DNA of 64,000 bases from Dipteronia dyeriana (lineage: Eukaryota; Streptophyta; Magnoliopsida; Sapindales; Sapindaceae). Position numbers and translations under genes: made by a program. Below, piece after piece: positions 23,341-35,384 of this stretch. The notes beneath the pieces are model-generated. The model searched no databases, was not told the DNA's origin, and saw only the letters and a program-made list of their open reading frames with translations. The number at the start of each line of letters is the position of its first letter. Positions within the stretch are counted from its first letter, which is position 1. Location of the stretch: contig CM065296.1 in NCBI GenBank assembly GCA_032871835.1, forward strand, positions 111,982,146 through 112,046,145, read 5' to 3'.

Positions 23341-24190
23341 TTCTCCCTTTTTTTGGTCAATTTCATGGTCTGTAAATGTATATTTAATTGTTGGAAGGAT
23401 TTGGTCGGACGACCTTTTGTTTAAAGACTGTTTAATCTCTGGAATGATTTGGTCGAATGACCTTTTTTTTTAAATGGCTAGTCTGGAAATTTTCTTGCTC
23501 GCATGTTTACTATACTTGAACAAGCCTGTAAACTTGTGTATAGATATTTGCTTGATTGACAATATTGTCTAGATATGTATTCTTATAGGTTGGCGAGACA
23601 TTCGTAGACATACAAGTTGCATATTTTTGGTCGATACGACACTTTATTTCAAAACAACTTATGTACAAAAATTCTTATTATAGGTCGACACGACCACATC
23701 TACATGGAATTCGCTCATGCCAGTATTGAAATTACATGGAATTCGTGTTTATGGATCCTTTTATCCTTGAGTCGATACGACAATGATTATTTTTTGCGAA
23801 CATGCGTTCCTTTTCGAGTCGATACAACCATAATTTTGTTGAACTCGCATACATGAGTATTCGACCGACTTTATTCCCAGTGTTATTCCCACGCCTTTAT
23901 GAGGATATTGGATGTTGAATGCAACCTCGCATCCCGTCGAAAAGGAAACGTCGCTTGATTCCTATAAAATCAGAGTTTTGCTTATCGATGACGACATCAT
24001 AACAAGTAGTGGAGATTAATTGTTTATTGTTGAGTTTAGTGCTGCACTTAGTTACACTAAGTTTTTCATCATTGCTCCTTGTGGTCGATCAGTTAGTATC
24101 AAATTTCTAATGACGAAAAAATTTAAAATACTTAGAAGAACGTAAGTTTAGAAATGGTACTGTTTTAGATGTAGAGCGTTCCATCTATTA
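23341..24190. other. gypsy 3' spacer with GTCGAYACGAC motifs
   Basis: Non-coding between the antisense ORF and integrase. The near-palindromic word GTCGATACGAC or GTCGACACGAC recurs near 23630, 23687, 23771 and, with one change, 23818. No gene is seen. Confidence 0.5.
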
Positions 24191-25215
24191 TGTATTTCTC
24201 GACCGTCGACTGCTCTAAGTTTACATGCACCTCGACCCTTGGCTTCAGTTATCTGATAAGGTCCTTCCCATGTGGGGCCCAAATTTCCTGCTCATTCTTC
24301 CCTAGTGTTTTGGAAGACTCGTTTAAGTACCCAATCGTTGATTTAAACATTTGGGCTCTCACTTTTTTGTTGTAATGTTGTGCGACTTGTTGCTGGTACG
24401 ATTGAGTTCGGATGGCGGCCTAATCTTGGCGTTCATCGAGATGATCTAATTTAAGGGTGAGTTCTAAATCATTTCGTTCTTCGTCTGGGTTCCCGATTCG
24501 CACTATTGTGAGTCGCGTCTCGATTAGGATCACGACTTTAGAGCCATCGAGTGAAAAGGGGGTTTCACCTGTCGATCGACGTGGCGTCATTCTGTATGCC
24601 CAAAGTACTTTCGAAAGTTTTTCAATCCATTCCCTTTTTTCTGCCTCTAAGCATTTTTTCGATGTGTTGACAATGGTTTTGATCGTTGATTCCGCCTGTC
24701 CTTTGGCTTGAGAGTAATAGGGTGTCGTGAAACCCAATTTGATCCCGTACTTGTTGCAGGAATTTTGGAATTCGAACGAGAATTATTGGGACCCATTATT
24801 TGTTGCAATCTCCCGAGGCACTCCAAACCTGCAAATAATGTTTTTCCAAACGAAGCTACGTACCTCAGTGTCACGTACTTGTTAGAACACACCAACTTTG
24901 ACCCATTTGGAGAAGTAATCTGTCAATACAAGCATGAAGATGACACCTCCAGACACCGCCGGTAATTTTCCTACAATGTCCATTCCCCATTCATAAAAGG
25001 CCAAGAGGCCAAAATTGGATTTAACGTACCTGGGGGGAGGTGCGATACTGGTACGATCCTTTGGCATTTATCGTAAGTCTTCACGTGTTTCTCAGAGTCA
25101 CTCCTCATTGTCGGCTAGTAATACCCGCCTGTGATAACTCGATTGGACAAGCTTCGAACGCCCGAGTGGTTTCTGCATTCTTCCTTGTGAAGGCTCTTGA
25201 GAACGTCGTGCACTT
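24190..25215 (-). pseudogene. gypsy integrase, broken
   Basis: Read on the minus strand. The core begins FYEWGMDIVGKLP with the first catalytic Asp, followed by MLVLTDYFSKWV. The middle, with the second Asp region, is scrambled by frameshifts around 24740-24880 (ATNNGSQ-like). The last part contains YYSQAKGQAESTIKTIV, with the catalytic Glu, then VLWAYRMTPRRSTGETPFSL. These are hallmark gypsy integrase motifs. Stops lie after GVF, after DERQD and elsewhere. No functional enzyme is expected. Confidence 0.85.
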
Positions 25216-25216
25216 C

Positions 25217-25995
25217 TTATGGGGTGACACACCTCAAGTAAGGACCTGTAAAAGATTTCTTGTATAGCTTAATGTACAGGATGCAAAGTTTCGCAGCCTT
25301 TGCTTTGACCTTTCTTGCTTCTGTTTTGTCCTCGGGCAAAATGTCGGCTTGCAGGTAGTTAAGCAAGGGATCCATCCAACAACCTTCTTGGTTGACTGGC
25401 GTGACTACTTCATCTCCTTGAATTGTCGGTGTCATGAGATGTATTACTGGGATCGACCTTAAAATACTAGTCGATGGTGATCCGAGGTTTGCCAACACGT
25501 CCGTCCATGAAATCTCTGATCTTGGTACTTGCTGAATTGTAAATTTGTATAAAGTCGATTGTAGTTGTTTGGCATTTGCCAGATAAGCCGTCATTCTTTG
25601 GTTTCTAGTCTCGTACAACCCATTCATCTGATGGACGACTAGTTGTGAGTCGCTATGTACTAGAATGTTATTTACTCTCAGGCTATTCGTTAGGTCGAGT
25701 CCGGAAATCAGTGCTTCTTATTCGGCTTCATTGTTCGTCGCTCGAAATTCAGTGTATCGATTGTTCTAGTGTATCTCATTGTGGGGATATGAGTACCAAT
25801 CCAAGTCTGCAACCTTTAATGTTACTGGATCCGTCGATCTACAGGATCCATTTATCGATCGTAAGACCATCTGCTAGAGCTATTAGTTCTTGTTCAGCCT
25901 GCACGTTCTCGCAATGGGTAAAATCTGAGATAAAGTCAGCTAATACCTGTGATTCCTTGGCCTTCGTGGATGGAAGTTGATATCGAATTCGCTTA
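25217..25995 (-). pseudogene. gypsy second RNase H (Tat type), broken
   Basis: Upstream part (about 25850-25990, minus) contains an IDGSSN-type first acidic motif preceded by an in-frame TAG. A TNNEAE-like second motif and SDSQLVV third motif follow near 25650-25740 with interspersed stops. The downstream clean frame (25217-25627) starts MNGLYETRNQRMTAYLANAK and runs into the linker toward integrase. A second RNase H domain of this sort is diagnostic for Tat elements. Confidence 0.75.
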
Positions 25996-26029
25996 GCTCC
26001 ACTGGCCACTTTGTCAGTCGACCTGAAAG

Positions 26030-26413
26030 TTAAGGCTTATGTAAAATGTTTTTAAGTGGCAAATTAATTATTACCTTAATGGATTGGCATCGGAAGTAAG
26101 GCCTCAGTTTACGTGCTGTAACGACAAGGGCTAGCGCAAGCTTTTCCAGTCCACTATATTTGGTTTCTGCGTTGAGTAGTGATTTACTTACGTGGTATAC
26201 TGGATGTTGCTCACCACATTCTTCTCTGATTAGTACGACACTTACGGTTTTGTCATATACTGTCAGGTATAGCAGCAACACCACGCTATCCTTTGGTCTT
26301 GACATTAGTGGGGGTGCCATCAAGTATGCCTTTAAGTCTTGCAACGCTTTCTCACAATCATCATCCCATTGAAGGTCTTGTTCTTTCTTAGGGTGTTGAA
26401 GAAGTGGTGACAA
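26030..26413 (-). pseudogene. gypsy RNase H next to RT
   Basis: A clean 127-codon frame with WDDDCEKALQDLKAYL, then LLLYLTVYDKTVSVVLIREE, PVYHVSKSLLNAETKYSGLE and KLALALVVTARKLRPYF. These match the RT-connected RNase H of plant gypsy elements in order. It ends KNILHKP and a stop, where the family normally reads on, and its upstream link to RT needs a frameshift near 26430. Confidence 0.85.
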
Positions 26414-26439
26414 TGTTCGGATGACTTCGAGATGAATCG

Positions 26440-27320
26440 GTTTAGGGTTGTTATCTGGTGAGCTTTTGCACGTCTTTGATGCATCTGGGTGACTCGATCC
26501 TTTGGATCGACTGGATCTGATCCGTATTAGCCTCGACCCCTCTATGAGTGACCAAGTAACCTAAAAAATTCCCTGGAGAAACACCAAAAGAACATTTAGA
26601 GGGATTCAATTTCATACCGTACTTGTCGAGAACGTCGAACGATTGTCTCAAGTGCTCGATGTGCTATTGCGAGACTAAGGATTTGTCCAGTGTGTCGTCG
26701 ATGTAGACCTCCATTGTAGTGCCAAGCATTTCCATAAACATTTTATTTACGAGCCTTTGGTAGGTCGCCCCTACATTTTTCAAGCTAAACGACATTACTT
26801 TATAGCAAAAGTACCTCGTTCTGCAATGAAGGCTACTTTCTCTTGGTCGTCGGGATGCATCAGAATATGGTTATAGCTTGAATATGTGTCCATGAAGTTG
26901 AGTAACTCATGTCATGCTGTTGCGTCGACCAGCATATCGATATGAGGAAGCGGGAACGAATCTTTAGGACAGGCCTTGTTAAGATCTGTGAAGTTGATGC
27001 AAAGTAGCCACTTTCCATTTTTCTTCCTTACGACCACAATGTTAGCCAGCCAGTCGGGATACTTTACTTCTTTGACCGATCCGATATCAAGTAGCTTTTG
27101 GATTTCTTCATTGATTACTTTGTTCCTTTCTGGGGTGAATTTCCTTCTCTTTTGTTTCACCATCCGGTGGTTTGGGTCCACCTGTAATTGATGAACTATT
27201 ATCTCAGGGTCGATGTAGACCATATCTGAATGCGACCAGGCAAAATTGCTACGTCGTCCCCTCACAAATTTAATCAGGCGTTCATGGACTTTGATTGGCA
27301 ATCTAGATCCAATAAACACT
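26440..27320 (-). pseudogene. gypsy reverse transcriptase, broken
   Basis: The minus-strand frame from 27319 shows FAWSHSDMVYIDPEIIVHQL, then FTPERNKVINEEIQKLL and the RT motif FTDLNKACPKDSFPLPHID. A stop occurs at 26912-26914 just before HELLNFMDTYSSYN. Past a decayed segment the catalytic box YIDD is intact at 26694-26705. The palm end KYGMKLNPSKCSFGV and GNFLGYLVTHRGVE follow in the frame at 26451-26651. The catalytic residues survive but the gene is interrupted. Confidence 0.87.
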
Positions 27321-27325
27321 TTTTT

Positions 27326-27960
27326 CTATGGCTGCTCGAGGTCAATCGACACATCGTCGAGTTTCTCCATCTTCGACTCGTTGGTGGTTGATCGACTTTT
27401 GATTCCTGTAATTGCTATAACTCCTCTTTTTTTTTCTTCATGGCGTTCTGGTATCATTCTCGTGTCGCTCTTTGCTCCCCTTTTATTTCTCGCACTCCCC
27501 ATCTGATTGAGAATTTTATCATTTGATGGTAGGTCGATGGTATTGCTTTCATCTCGTGTATCCACAGACTGTCCATGATGACGTTGTACGGCGATTGGCA
27601 ATCGAGCACCAAGAAGTTGATGTAGAGATTTACCCATTTAGCATATACTGGCAGTACAACTTCTCCCAACGTGCTTTTCTGCTCCCCGTTGAACCCTATC
27701 AATACAGTTGTTTGTCGACTGAGTTTAGACTCGTCGACCTGCATATCTCTTAGAGCATTATGAAACAGAATGTTACATGAACTACCATTCTCAACTACAA
27801 TGCATTTTGTTAGACAATTCATGATATGCAAAGAAATAACAAGTGCATCATGATGAGGAAAGAACAAATCTGTTTTATCCGTAGATTTGAAAGTGACGGT
27901 CTTATCGACACTAGAGGGGTGCTCCCGATTGGGTCAAATTTCCATATTCGACACATGTCG
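27326..27960 (-). pseudogene. gypsy aspartic protease, catalytic Asp altered
   Basis: The minus-strand frame begins in FKSTDKTDLFFPHHDALVIS, a typical Tat junction between gag and protease. The active-site region reads VVENGSSCNILF where the family has DNGSS, so the catalytic Asp is Glu in this copy. LLVYAKWVNLYINF-like and LDCQSPYNVIMDSLWI segments follow, as expected for the second half of the domain. Frameshift near 27470 leads into a charged linker toward RT. Confidence 0.8.
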
Positions 27961-27970
27961 TGTGTGTGTG

Positions 27971-30364
27971 TGTAGGGAAAAACGGGTTCAAAACGCAACG
28001 GAAGTGTGATAAAAAGGAAATTAATTAGGGTTTGCATATATAAAAAAAAAATTCCCTTTATGCAACGAGAACCTTAACCCTATATTAATTGATGTATATA
28101 AAAGTATCGTACCTTTTTCTCGTGATGATTGAACAAGCGCCGAATTGATTCCGTAAGATCTTCTAATCCAATCACGAACGTGAATCACCTAAGAGTGTGG
28201 GCTCCCTTTCTTTAAATTGTATACCTGAGGATGGAGACAAACAAAATCTTTTATTTGTTAGTTACAAATATCCTCCAAGAGAAAAATCCAAGAACGTCTC
28301 GTCACTTGTGAATTATCAATCAACTTGATTGAAACTCGTGTGAACCTTGATTCAGTGTTGTACACAAAACCCTTTTGATGTAAATGATACTAGTATACTA
28401 TTGAAAACAAAAACGTTCCCCTTTTTTCTCTTCTAGGCTGAATTCACACACTCTTTATCTATGAGTTGATCGAATTTTGTCTAGAACAAAAACTAATTTT
28501 TCTCCCTCAAAATTCTCTCTTGATATGCCAAATTCTCTCTTGAAAATTACCTAGGCATGGCCAAATTTTCATCATAGAATTCTTAGAGCTGGCCGAAAAT
28601 CACACACACATATATATATAGGATCATAAATCATTTCCTAAGGAGGATTTACTTGGTTGGAAAGAATCATTTCCTTAGGTGGATTTATTTGGTAGTTAAG
28701 AATCCTTATCTAAAAGGAAATCTAACTTCTCCTATATCCATAAGGGCTGGCAGAATTTATCATTGATATAGATTATGAGAGTTTATTATTTTCCTAAGAA
28801 GGATTACTTGGTGGTTAAGAATCATTTCCTTAGGTAGATTTACTTGGTGGTTAAAAATCCTTTTCAAAAAAGAATTCTATCCTAACACCAAGACTCCTAA
28901 CCCAAATCAAAAGTGTATTTGTAACCATATTAAAGACTTCCTAATTTGATTAGATAAATAATTCATTTTATTTATCTACTTATCAAATATAGTCTTTAAC
29001 ATTAACTATACTACCAACAATAGTATAGTTTTAGGAGACCATCTCCTATTAGGAATTTTTTTTACTTTTAATTAAATAATTAATTAATCAACAAATTAAT
29101 TAATTTTCATTTAATTAAATAATAAAATAAAAAATAATATATTTAAGCTATTCTCAATAGCTGCCGCCTATACCATATATATGGGTCATATATTATTTTT
29201 ATTTTATTTTATTAAATCCACTGGACCTTAATAAAAAGTCCACATGTGAACTAGACTTATTCTTACAAAAAGAAACAAGTTCTCATGCCTTAATACAATT
29301 ATAGATGGACCCCTAAATTGGTATGGTAGAATATATCAAGTGATCCATGCATGTTCGTGTGGATTGAGGATCATGGCGGGCTATCTAAATTTAAGCTCCA
29401 ATAGACACAACCCAATCACAATCAACAAATGATTCGCTTAGGTCCAATCTATTTAATTTTAGTTTATTCCACTAAAGAACTAAAGTTGAACTCTTAAATA
29501 AAGATAGAATAAGTTGATGTTACTCATGCATACCCTAGACAACCTTTTTGGAGAAAGTGTATCCTCGTGAAGAATACCAGTAATCGCCAAGAGCTCATAG
29601 ACCGCCTATAGATCTCCAAGTTACCATATTTACTCATATGACTACATTTTGAACTTTGATATTTTGACTTGTCCAGAAGCCATGTTTCAATAGACACGAT
29701 TGAAAACTTAACGTTAAGATTTAATATCCAATACCTCAAAACATCCATATGATGGTATTATACTCTCATTCAATAAATGGAGCCACGATGTCCATATCTA
29801 TAAATGAAGTCCTCTATCGATTAAAAAATGAATACCACCAAACTATCGAGGATAAACTATGCTATATAATCGTACTCATTGATAGCTCAAATGATAACAC
29901 TTGCAACCATAAGTCCATCATTTATCTCAGGATTGAGATAGACTCTCCGATTGTCTTCAAATGAAAACTTTTATCCATTGACGGTTCTAGATAAAGTATT
30001 TCATTTTGATCATATTCAATGCACCCAGTGCACTAGAATCTTTTGCCCAAAGATGCCACACTTTGATGATTTTAGACTCATCATAACACATTTGATCCCA
30101 CTCAAATGCTAGCAAAATAATCTACAACTTTGACAAGATAAAGGCATTCAACCTTCTATCTTAAGTTGTGATTATTATTCAAGACTAACTAAAGAATTGT
30201 GTCTACCTCATACATATCTAGATGTATGAACAATTCTTCTTTTCTCATAGTCTTTTGACCTTGTGATTATTTACTTTTGACAATTATAATAATTAAACTA
30301 TAAATGCTATAAGATTTGTTAAACTAGAAATCACTTTATTTATATGAAAAGATTGTTAATTACA
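27971..30364 (-). mobile_element. probable solo LTR (copia-like, ~2.4 kb) inserted in gypsy
   Basis: Between gypsy gag and protease lies non-coding DNA bounded by TGTAGGG (27971) and AATTACA (30364), that is TGTAATT...CCCTACA on the minus strand. Its minus-strand end CACTTCCGTTGCGTTTTGAA resembles LTR ends that precede tRNA-Met primer sites in plant copia elements. No internal copia coding is present, so a solo LTR is the simplest reading. No matching 5-bp target duplication was found next to the GT-repeat flank, so the boundaries are approximate. Confidence 0.5.
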
Positions 30365-30371
30365 ATATTAC

Positions 30372-32041
30372 ACTCTTGCTATCGAGCATAATCCTAATAG
30401 TATGCCTCTTTGCTACAAAGTAACTCACTCCGCTAACTTTCGATCCTCCCGCGATGTAATTGATTATTCTATCTTGCTGAGGCGGCCTTAGAGGACTACC
30501 CGCTTTGCTTTGCCGTTTGTCATCGTTTTGAGCAAATTTTTGCTTCCCCTTGTCTATCAGGAATTCTTGCAGATTTCCTTGCTTGAGGAGCTCTGCGACT
30601 TCAAGTTTGAAGGCAACACAATCCTCCGTTCGATGACCATGATCCCCGTGGAACTCACATCTTAACCTTGCAGCCCTATGTTCTGAAGGGGCACCCATTT
30701 TTCGTGGCTATTTTACCGTCCTACCTATCTCTCGCATCACAGCTACAAGGTCGATTGGCTTGATACTGAGGTTATATTCTGGAATGCGGACTTGCGGTCG
30801 ATTAGATCTTGTTTGATCTCGACCATAAGGTTGTCTGTCGTTCGAACTCTCATGCCGACCTGAGTTTCGCCTACTATTGGTCAGGTATGGTTCTGCCCTT
30901 ATGTCGTTCGACCTTCTGTCCACCCTATCGTTTCTTCTGTTGGCATGGTTGTTGATCTTTCCTACAAAGTTGGCCTCATATTCCTCCCATTTGATTTGAG
31001 CTCATGCCTTTGCCAATACATCTTCCATTGTTCTGTATGGATATTTACTTAGTGCCTTGTACAAATCAGAGTCAAATCCGAGGCCTTTCCTAAGGGGGTA
31101 GATGGCGATCGCTTCGTTGCAATACGAAATATGCACTTTCTCTCGGTTAAAGCGACCGACATATGTCCTCAAGTTTTCACAGTGTCTTTGCGATATTTTG
31201 TATAAGTCATACGACTGCTTTTCCAATTTACGGCTGCTTGCGAATTGCTCCACGAATGTGCCCGTTAGCTGTGCAAAGGAGGCAATCGAATTGTTAGGCA
31301 AATTTGTATACCATTGCAAAAATGGGTCGTTAAGGCTGGACCTAAAGGCCTTGCACATGCACGCTTCTCGTAGGTCCCGTGGGATTGCCGTGGTGAACAT
31401 CCTTTGTTTATACTGGACGATGTGGTCGTTCGGGTCCGTCGTTCCTTCATATTGCCTCATATTCGGGAAGCCGAATTTTCTGGGCATTTCGACCAGTGCG
31501 ATCACATCGACAAAGGGCAAATCCGCGAAGCTGTTCGCTGTGCTTTTCTTTATTGGGACTGGGACTTTTGAAATCCTTTGAATGAAGGCCTCAATTTCTA
31601 CAAACCTACGAGACAGTTCCATGTTAGTAGATAAAGGTAGGGAAGATCCGGGTTTTACCAAGCCCGATGTCAACTTAATTGTTATTGGTGTCTGTAGTTC
31701 GTTATCTAACTGCATATTCACAGTCGGGTCTTATGGCATTTCATTCGGACTGGCAGGTTGTTGAGATCAACTTCTAAGCGAGCCGTTTGGGGTGTCTACT
31801 GGTTGTCTTGGCTCGCGTTCATCTCTACAACTCCTCCCGGTGTTAACGACGTCGTTCGATCAACCACTCGTTCTGGGTTTGGTACTGCACCGCCGATTAG
31901 CGTTCTTAGCTCGACATTGCTCACTCGGATCGCAGCATTTTCTGCTTCAAACGCTCGTAACTTCTCTGTGTTTGCTGTCATTTGAGCAGTCAGCACGACG
32001 ATCTACTCCTCGACAGTTGGCGCGTTTCCATCCCCAGACAT
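30372..32041 (-). pseudogene. gypsy gag, broken
   Basis: Starts at ATG 32041 (MSGDGNAPTVEE) and meets an in-frame TAG at codon 13. It resumes with an N-terminal coiled region (TANTEKLRAFEAENAAIR). The main capsid-like domain is in the clean 239-codon frame at 31002-31721: FLQWYTNLPNNSIASFAQL, FVEQFASSRK, ENLRTYVGRFNREKVHI, LGFDSDLYKALSKYPYRTM. Downstream comes a basic linker and the CEFHGDHGHRTEDC nucleic-acid-binding motif, then GGSKVSGVSYFVAKRHTIRI. The frame is cut by the solo LTR at about 30364. Confidence 0.85.
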
Positions 32042-32097
32042 GTAGATAAATCGATTGACTGGTTAGACTAGTTTGTTTTGAAAGGTTGCAATGAGCC

Positions 32098-32114
32098 CCA
32101 TGGTGGGCGCCAAA
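32098..32114 (-). other. primer binding site of the gypsy element
   Basis: On the minus strand TTTGGCGCCCACCATGG, 57 bases upstream of the gag ATG. It matches the primer site of the non-autonomous element at 20061. Confidence 0.75.
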
Positions 32115-32115
32115 C

Positions 32116-33130
32116 TGTAACTGGTCGAGCTACGGTTAGTTGTGGATCATGTGGCGTTGTATTGGGCCCAAAACAACTTTGGTCGAACCGGAAGAAACCA
32201 GGATGTCGCCTCCTTCCTGAATCTGCCAAAATATAAGGTCTATTTACTAGCCTTCGGATTCTGCAAAAGAACAAGAACAAAGCAATAAATATTGATGATG
32301 GGGTAAATTTCTTAGCCTTAGGTATGTTTGGGCTGAGCAGGTTTTTCTAGGATTCTTGAATATGGATCAGATTCAATTCTGATAGCTAAAAACTATATGA
32401 ACAGAGTTTTTATGTGTTAAATGAGCTTGTTTTTCTCTCCAGTTTTTTCCAGAGAGCCTTATTGTCTCGGAACTATGCTATTTTTAAGATAACCTCTTTC
32501 CAACATTCATACGTCAGCTACTCGAGGTTAGCGTGATTCAAGGAGAGATTTCATCTCCTTTGAATCTTCATTGAATCAGCAGTTACTATTGTTCGTAACT
32601 GACATCCAACTTGTCATTTAAACTCATCCTTTTGTCTGTGCGATAGGTTGGATCAATATAATGGACCTGGATAGCCTAACATTCATAGAGACCTTGTATG
32701 CTGGGTCTATAAACCATTTTTTGACTACCACAGTTAACACTACTTTATTGAGTATGCCGGTTAGTGCATGCACAAAGATGACTTAAAAAAGTTTCTCGTA
32801 GATTCACTTCTCCATCCTTAATAAATACCCATAAGGCCATAATCTACTAAACCTTTTCATAATTTATGCCACGTGTAATGAGATTACATTTGTTCAATTA
32901 ATCAATACACATGATGATATAAATGTAAAGCGAGTCAAATGCATTAAAGTATTTCTCACCACCTTATTACAGTTGTGGCAACAACCTTGTTAATTGCGTC
33001 ACGTGGCAAATCTTGACTGTTAGGAGACATTAAACTTCAATCGGGTACCACATCAAACCTTATCTAATTATTATTGATTTCCCGAATCAATAATCACAAC
33101 CTGTCCCATGTTTGAGCAGTGAATAATGTC
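32116..33130 (-). repeat. putative 5' LTR of the gypsy element
   Basis: The position directly upstream of the primer site (minus strand) requires the LTR here, ending ...GACCAGTTACA. No second copy exists in the window, so its outer edge is undefined; 33130 is a guess from loss of similar base composition. It is unlike the LTR family at 19458, 21557 and 22190. Confidence 0.45.
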
Positions 33131-34163
33131 CCGCCAAAAAATAAAATACAATTGTGATGTAGACAATCAACCAAATCATCTAATAAGACTAATATCAACA
33201 AGACAACAATATTGATTGCGACCCACTAATTTTCAAATTCATGAGGTCCTTGCTTGCCACAGAAGATATTTTCAAAGAACATTATCAGCCAACAAGAACA
33301 GTTATATTTTGAAGAAAATTTAACATTATTTAGCTCAATCATTTTGCATATGAAGAATCAACAAGCTCCAAAACGATGTTTTGTATATAATAATGATATA
33401 CATAGAATTCAAAAAGCCTCCAAATGTGATCAAATTCATTAGTAAAAAAAATGACTCTGTCATTTGCTAAAAATACTCTAATGGAAAATGAACATCTAAT
33501 TGCTAAACAAAATATAAAGCTATACCCGCGTAAGTAGTCCTTTTACACTGAGTAACGGTTCGTGGCTGCAATCAAATTGAATTCGAAACTCTTCCAACAT
33601 AAAATGGTCCAAAACGTCAAATAAAATTTTATATTTATAAGTTAAAGGCAGGCCAATGGTTAGAATAAGACTCAAGAAGAGCAGTATTGAAGAGATTACG
33701 AACGGTTCCCAACAAACCAAACAACTTTCTTTACATAGCATCTCTATTAAGAACCTCAGCGATTCAATGAATCTTGATGCTAATCATACACAATCTAACA
33801 ATCACAAGCAGCGAAGTGGAACGCGCAAGTAAATAAGCTACAAAATTTATAAGTTTGCAAGGTACCATCCATATATAAACATCACAAACATATAGAAATT
33901 ACAAAAAAACATATACCAATATTAAGTTTATTTGATAGAAGGAGACAGAGCATGGAGAGAAGAAGTTCGATAACATTCACACAGTAGGCAGCTGATATCT
34001 ACAAATGGCTGTCATGATAGGAGGGAAGAGACTATTCCATAGATGAAGTCCTCCCAATCCTTTTTATTTTCAGTGAATTCACATCTAAAACAACACCTTT
34101 CGATTTTCGAACACAGTTGAAAGGGTTTGGCCGGAGAGAAAAGAAAGTGTAAAGATAAGACTA
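33131..34163. other. intergenic and 3' flank of the 86-aa gene
   Basis: AT-rich without a supportable coding region. The portion next to 34163 is likely the 3' UTR of the minus-strand gene. Confidence 0.45.
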
Positions 34164-35037
34164 TCAGTAACTGCGGCAAATAACATTGTTTCTAGCCCAC
34201 TCAAAGAATTTCCAACAGGGTCTCTTTTTGCTCTTTCTGGGTGATCCGGTCTGCTCTGCTTCGTTTCTCTGTATCATCTCCCACATCACATGTACATCTT
34301 TGTACTCGCAACTTCTCACATCATGATGCAGCCTCAGTATCCCTGTTTGTTTCCAAAACATGATTTTCACAGTCAATGACTAGTACACTTTCCAGTTATG
34401 CAAAGCGTAAAACAATGCATCAGGAGTCAATCACGTACGATTTTCATATTTGTTCCCTAAATTCTATACTATGCTAGTAGAGTTTAGCTATAAAGTACGA
34501 TTATTTTCCCAATTGAGCTAATAGGCCAGTTTTCCCCATTTCCATACAAGATTTGGCACCAGTTTTTGCCGTTCCACTCATCATTATTTTCATCTGAATA
34601 ACCACTGAAACAATAATCACACACCAAAAAGGATTTCGAGGGTGAGATTAAGCCTGCATATTTCTAGTGCAAGACAACTCTGAAATGATACAGGGCACTT
34701 TAGATGGATAATTTGACGAACCGAAATTTCTTAGGTAAAAAATCTAGCAAATGATTCCAAAACTTTTAGTTAACTTTCTTGTTGAAATTCAAAACCAGTC
34801 TAGTTAACTTTTTTACTAATCATAGTTAAAATCAAAAGCCACCGACAACTAATTTACCTGACCAGTCTAAACATGCACTAATGAAGAAATCCAACAAAGA
34901 TAATACAATTATGATTCGATTCGTATCATCAAATGGCTGGCATCAAGAGACTCACCGCTTTTGCGAATTCCGAGACGTGAAGCGACGGCGTTCCACAGTC
35001 TTTGCAAAGAAAACGTCATCTGATCCCACTGCTTCAT
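34164..35037 (-). CDS. small plant protein of unknown function (86 aa, 2 exons)
   Basis: Exons are 34956-35037 and 34164-34342, joined across a GT-AG intron of 613 bp with phase 1, giving 86 residues. The product begins MKQWDQMTFSLQRLWNAVAS, with a basic amphipathic look (RLGIRKSGILRL). A DVRSCEYKDVHVMWEMIQR segment follows, then a basic RKSKKR and a C-terminus with aromatic residues (PCWKFFEWARNN). The regular splice phase and conserved-looking blocks support a real gene; I cannot name the family. An in-frame upstream ATG at 35149-35151 would add 38 low-complexity residues encoded by the CT repeat, so the inner ATG was chosen. No signal peptide or membrane segment is seen. Confidence 0.7.
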
Positions 35038-35093
35038 CTCCCACAAAAATTGAAATCCTGCGTCGTCTTCTTCTTCTTTCTCCTCCGGCCAAA

Positions 35094-35126
35094 GGAGAGA
35101 GAGAGAGAGAGAGAGGGAGAGAGTGA
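35094..35126. repeat. GA/CT microsatellite in probable 5' UTR
   Basis: GAGAGAGAGAGAGAGAG with minor interruptions. On the gene strand it is a CT-rich leader about 60 bp upstream of the chosen ATG, a common arrangement in plant 5' UTRs. Confidence 0.8.
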
Positions 35127-35384
35127 GCGAGAATCTGCAGAAAACAATCAAAATCTATTTAAAACTCTCCCACCCAACTTCAAAAACAAAATAGCTGAAC
35201 TAACTAAAATAACGTATCAACAGAGACATAAAAAAAAAACTTGTGAATTAACAGAACAACTAAGTAAGTCTGTGTGGAAAACTCCTCTCTCTCTCTGTCC
35301 CGTGGAGAGCGAAGGTCTAACGATTTTACTTGAATTAATCGATGGCTTGCGTACGCGGCTGGCCGGATCGTCTTACTGATAGGT

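Larger units (their letters stand above)
22627..32115 (-). mobile_element. Ty3/gypsy retrotransposon of Tat type, degraded, minus strand
   Basis: Reading the minus strand from 32115 there are a TGGCGCCCACC primer site, gag with a CCHC-like motif, protease, RT with YIDD, RNase H, a second RNase H, integrase and finally an antisense ORF. Presence of a second RNase H and of an antisense ORF between pol and the 3' LTR is characteristic of the Tat clade. gag is separated from protease by a ~2.4-kb solo LTR. Multiple stops and frameshifts occur in every domain. The 3' LTR is missing: the interior ends at 22627 against an inverted LTR fragment of a different family. Confidence 0.85.

Noticed and set aside
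27523..27753. 76-codon plus-strand frame
   Set aside because: Antisense of the gypsy protease, whose minus-strand motifs are clear.
31102..31581. 159-codon plus-strand frame
   Set aside because: Antisense of gypsy gag, which has conserved gag motifs on the minus strand.
35002..35379. 125-codon plus-strand frame
   Set aside because: Antisense to exon 1 and the CT-rich leader of the 86-residue gene, and composed of Arg/Glu repeats from the GA microsatellite.
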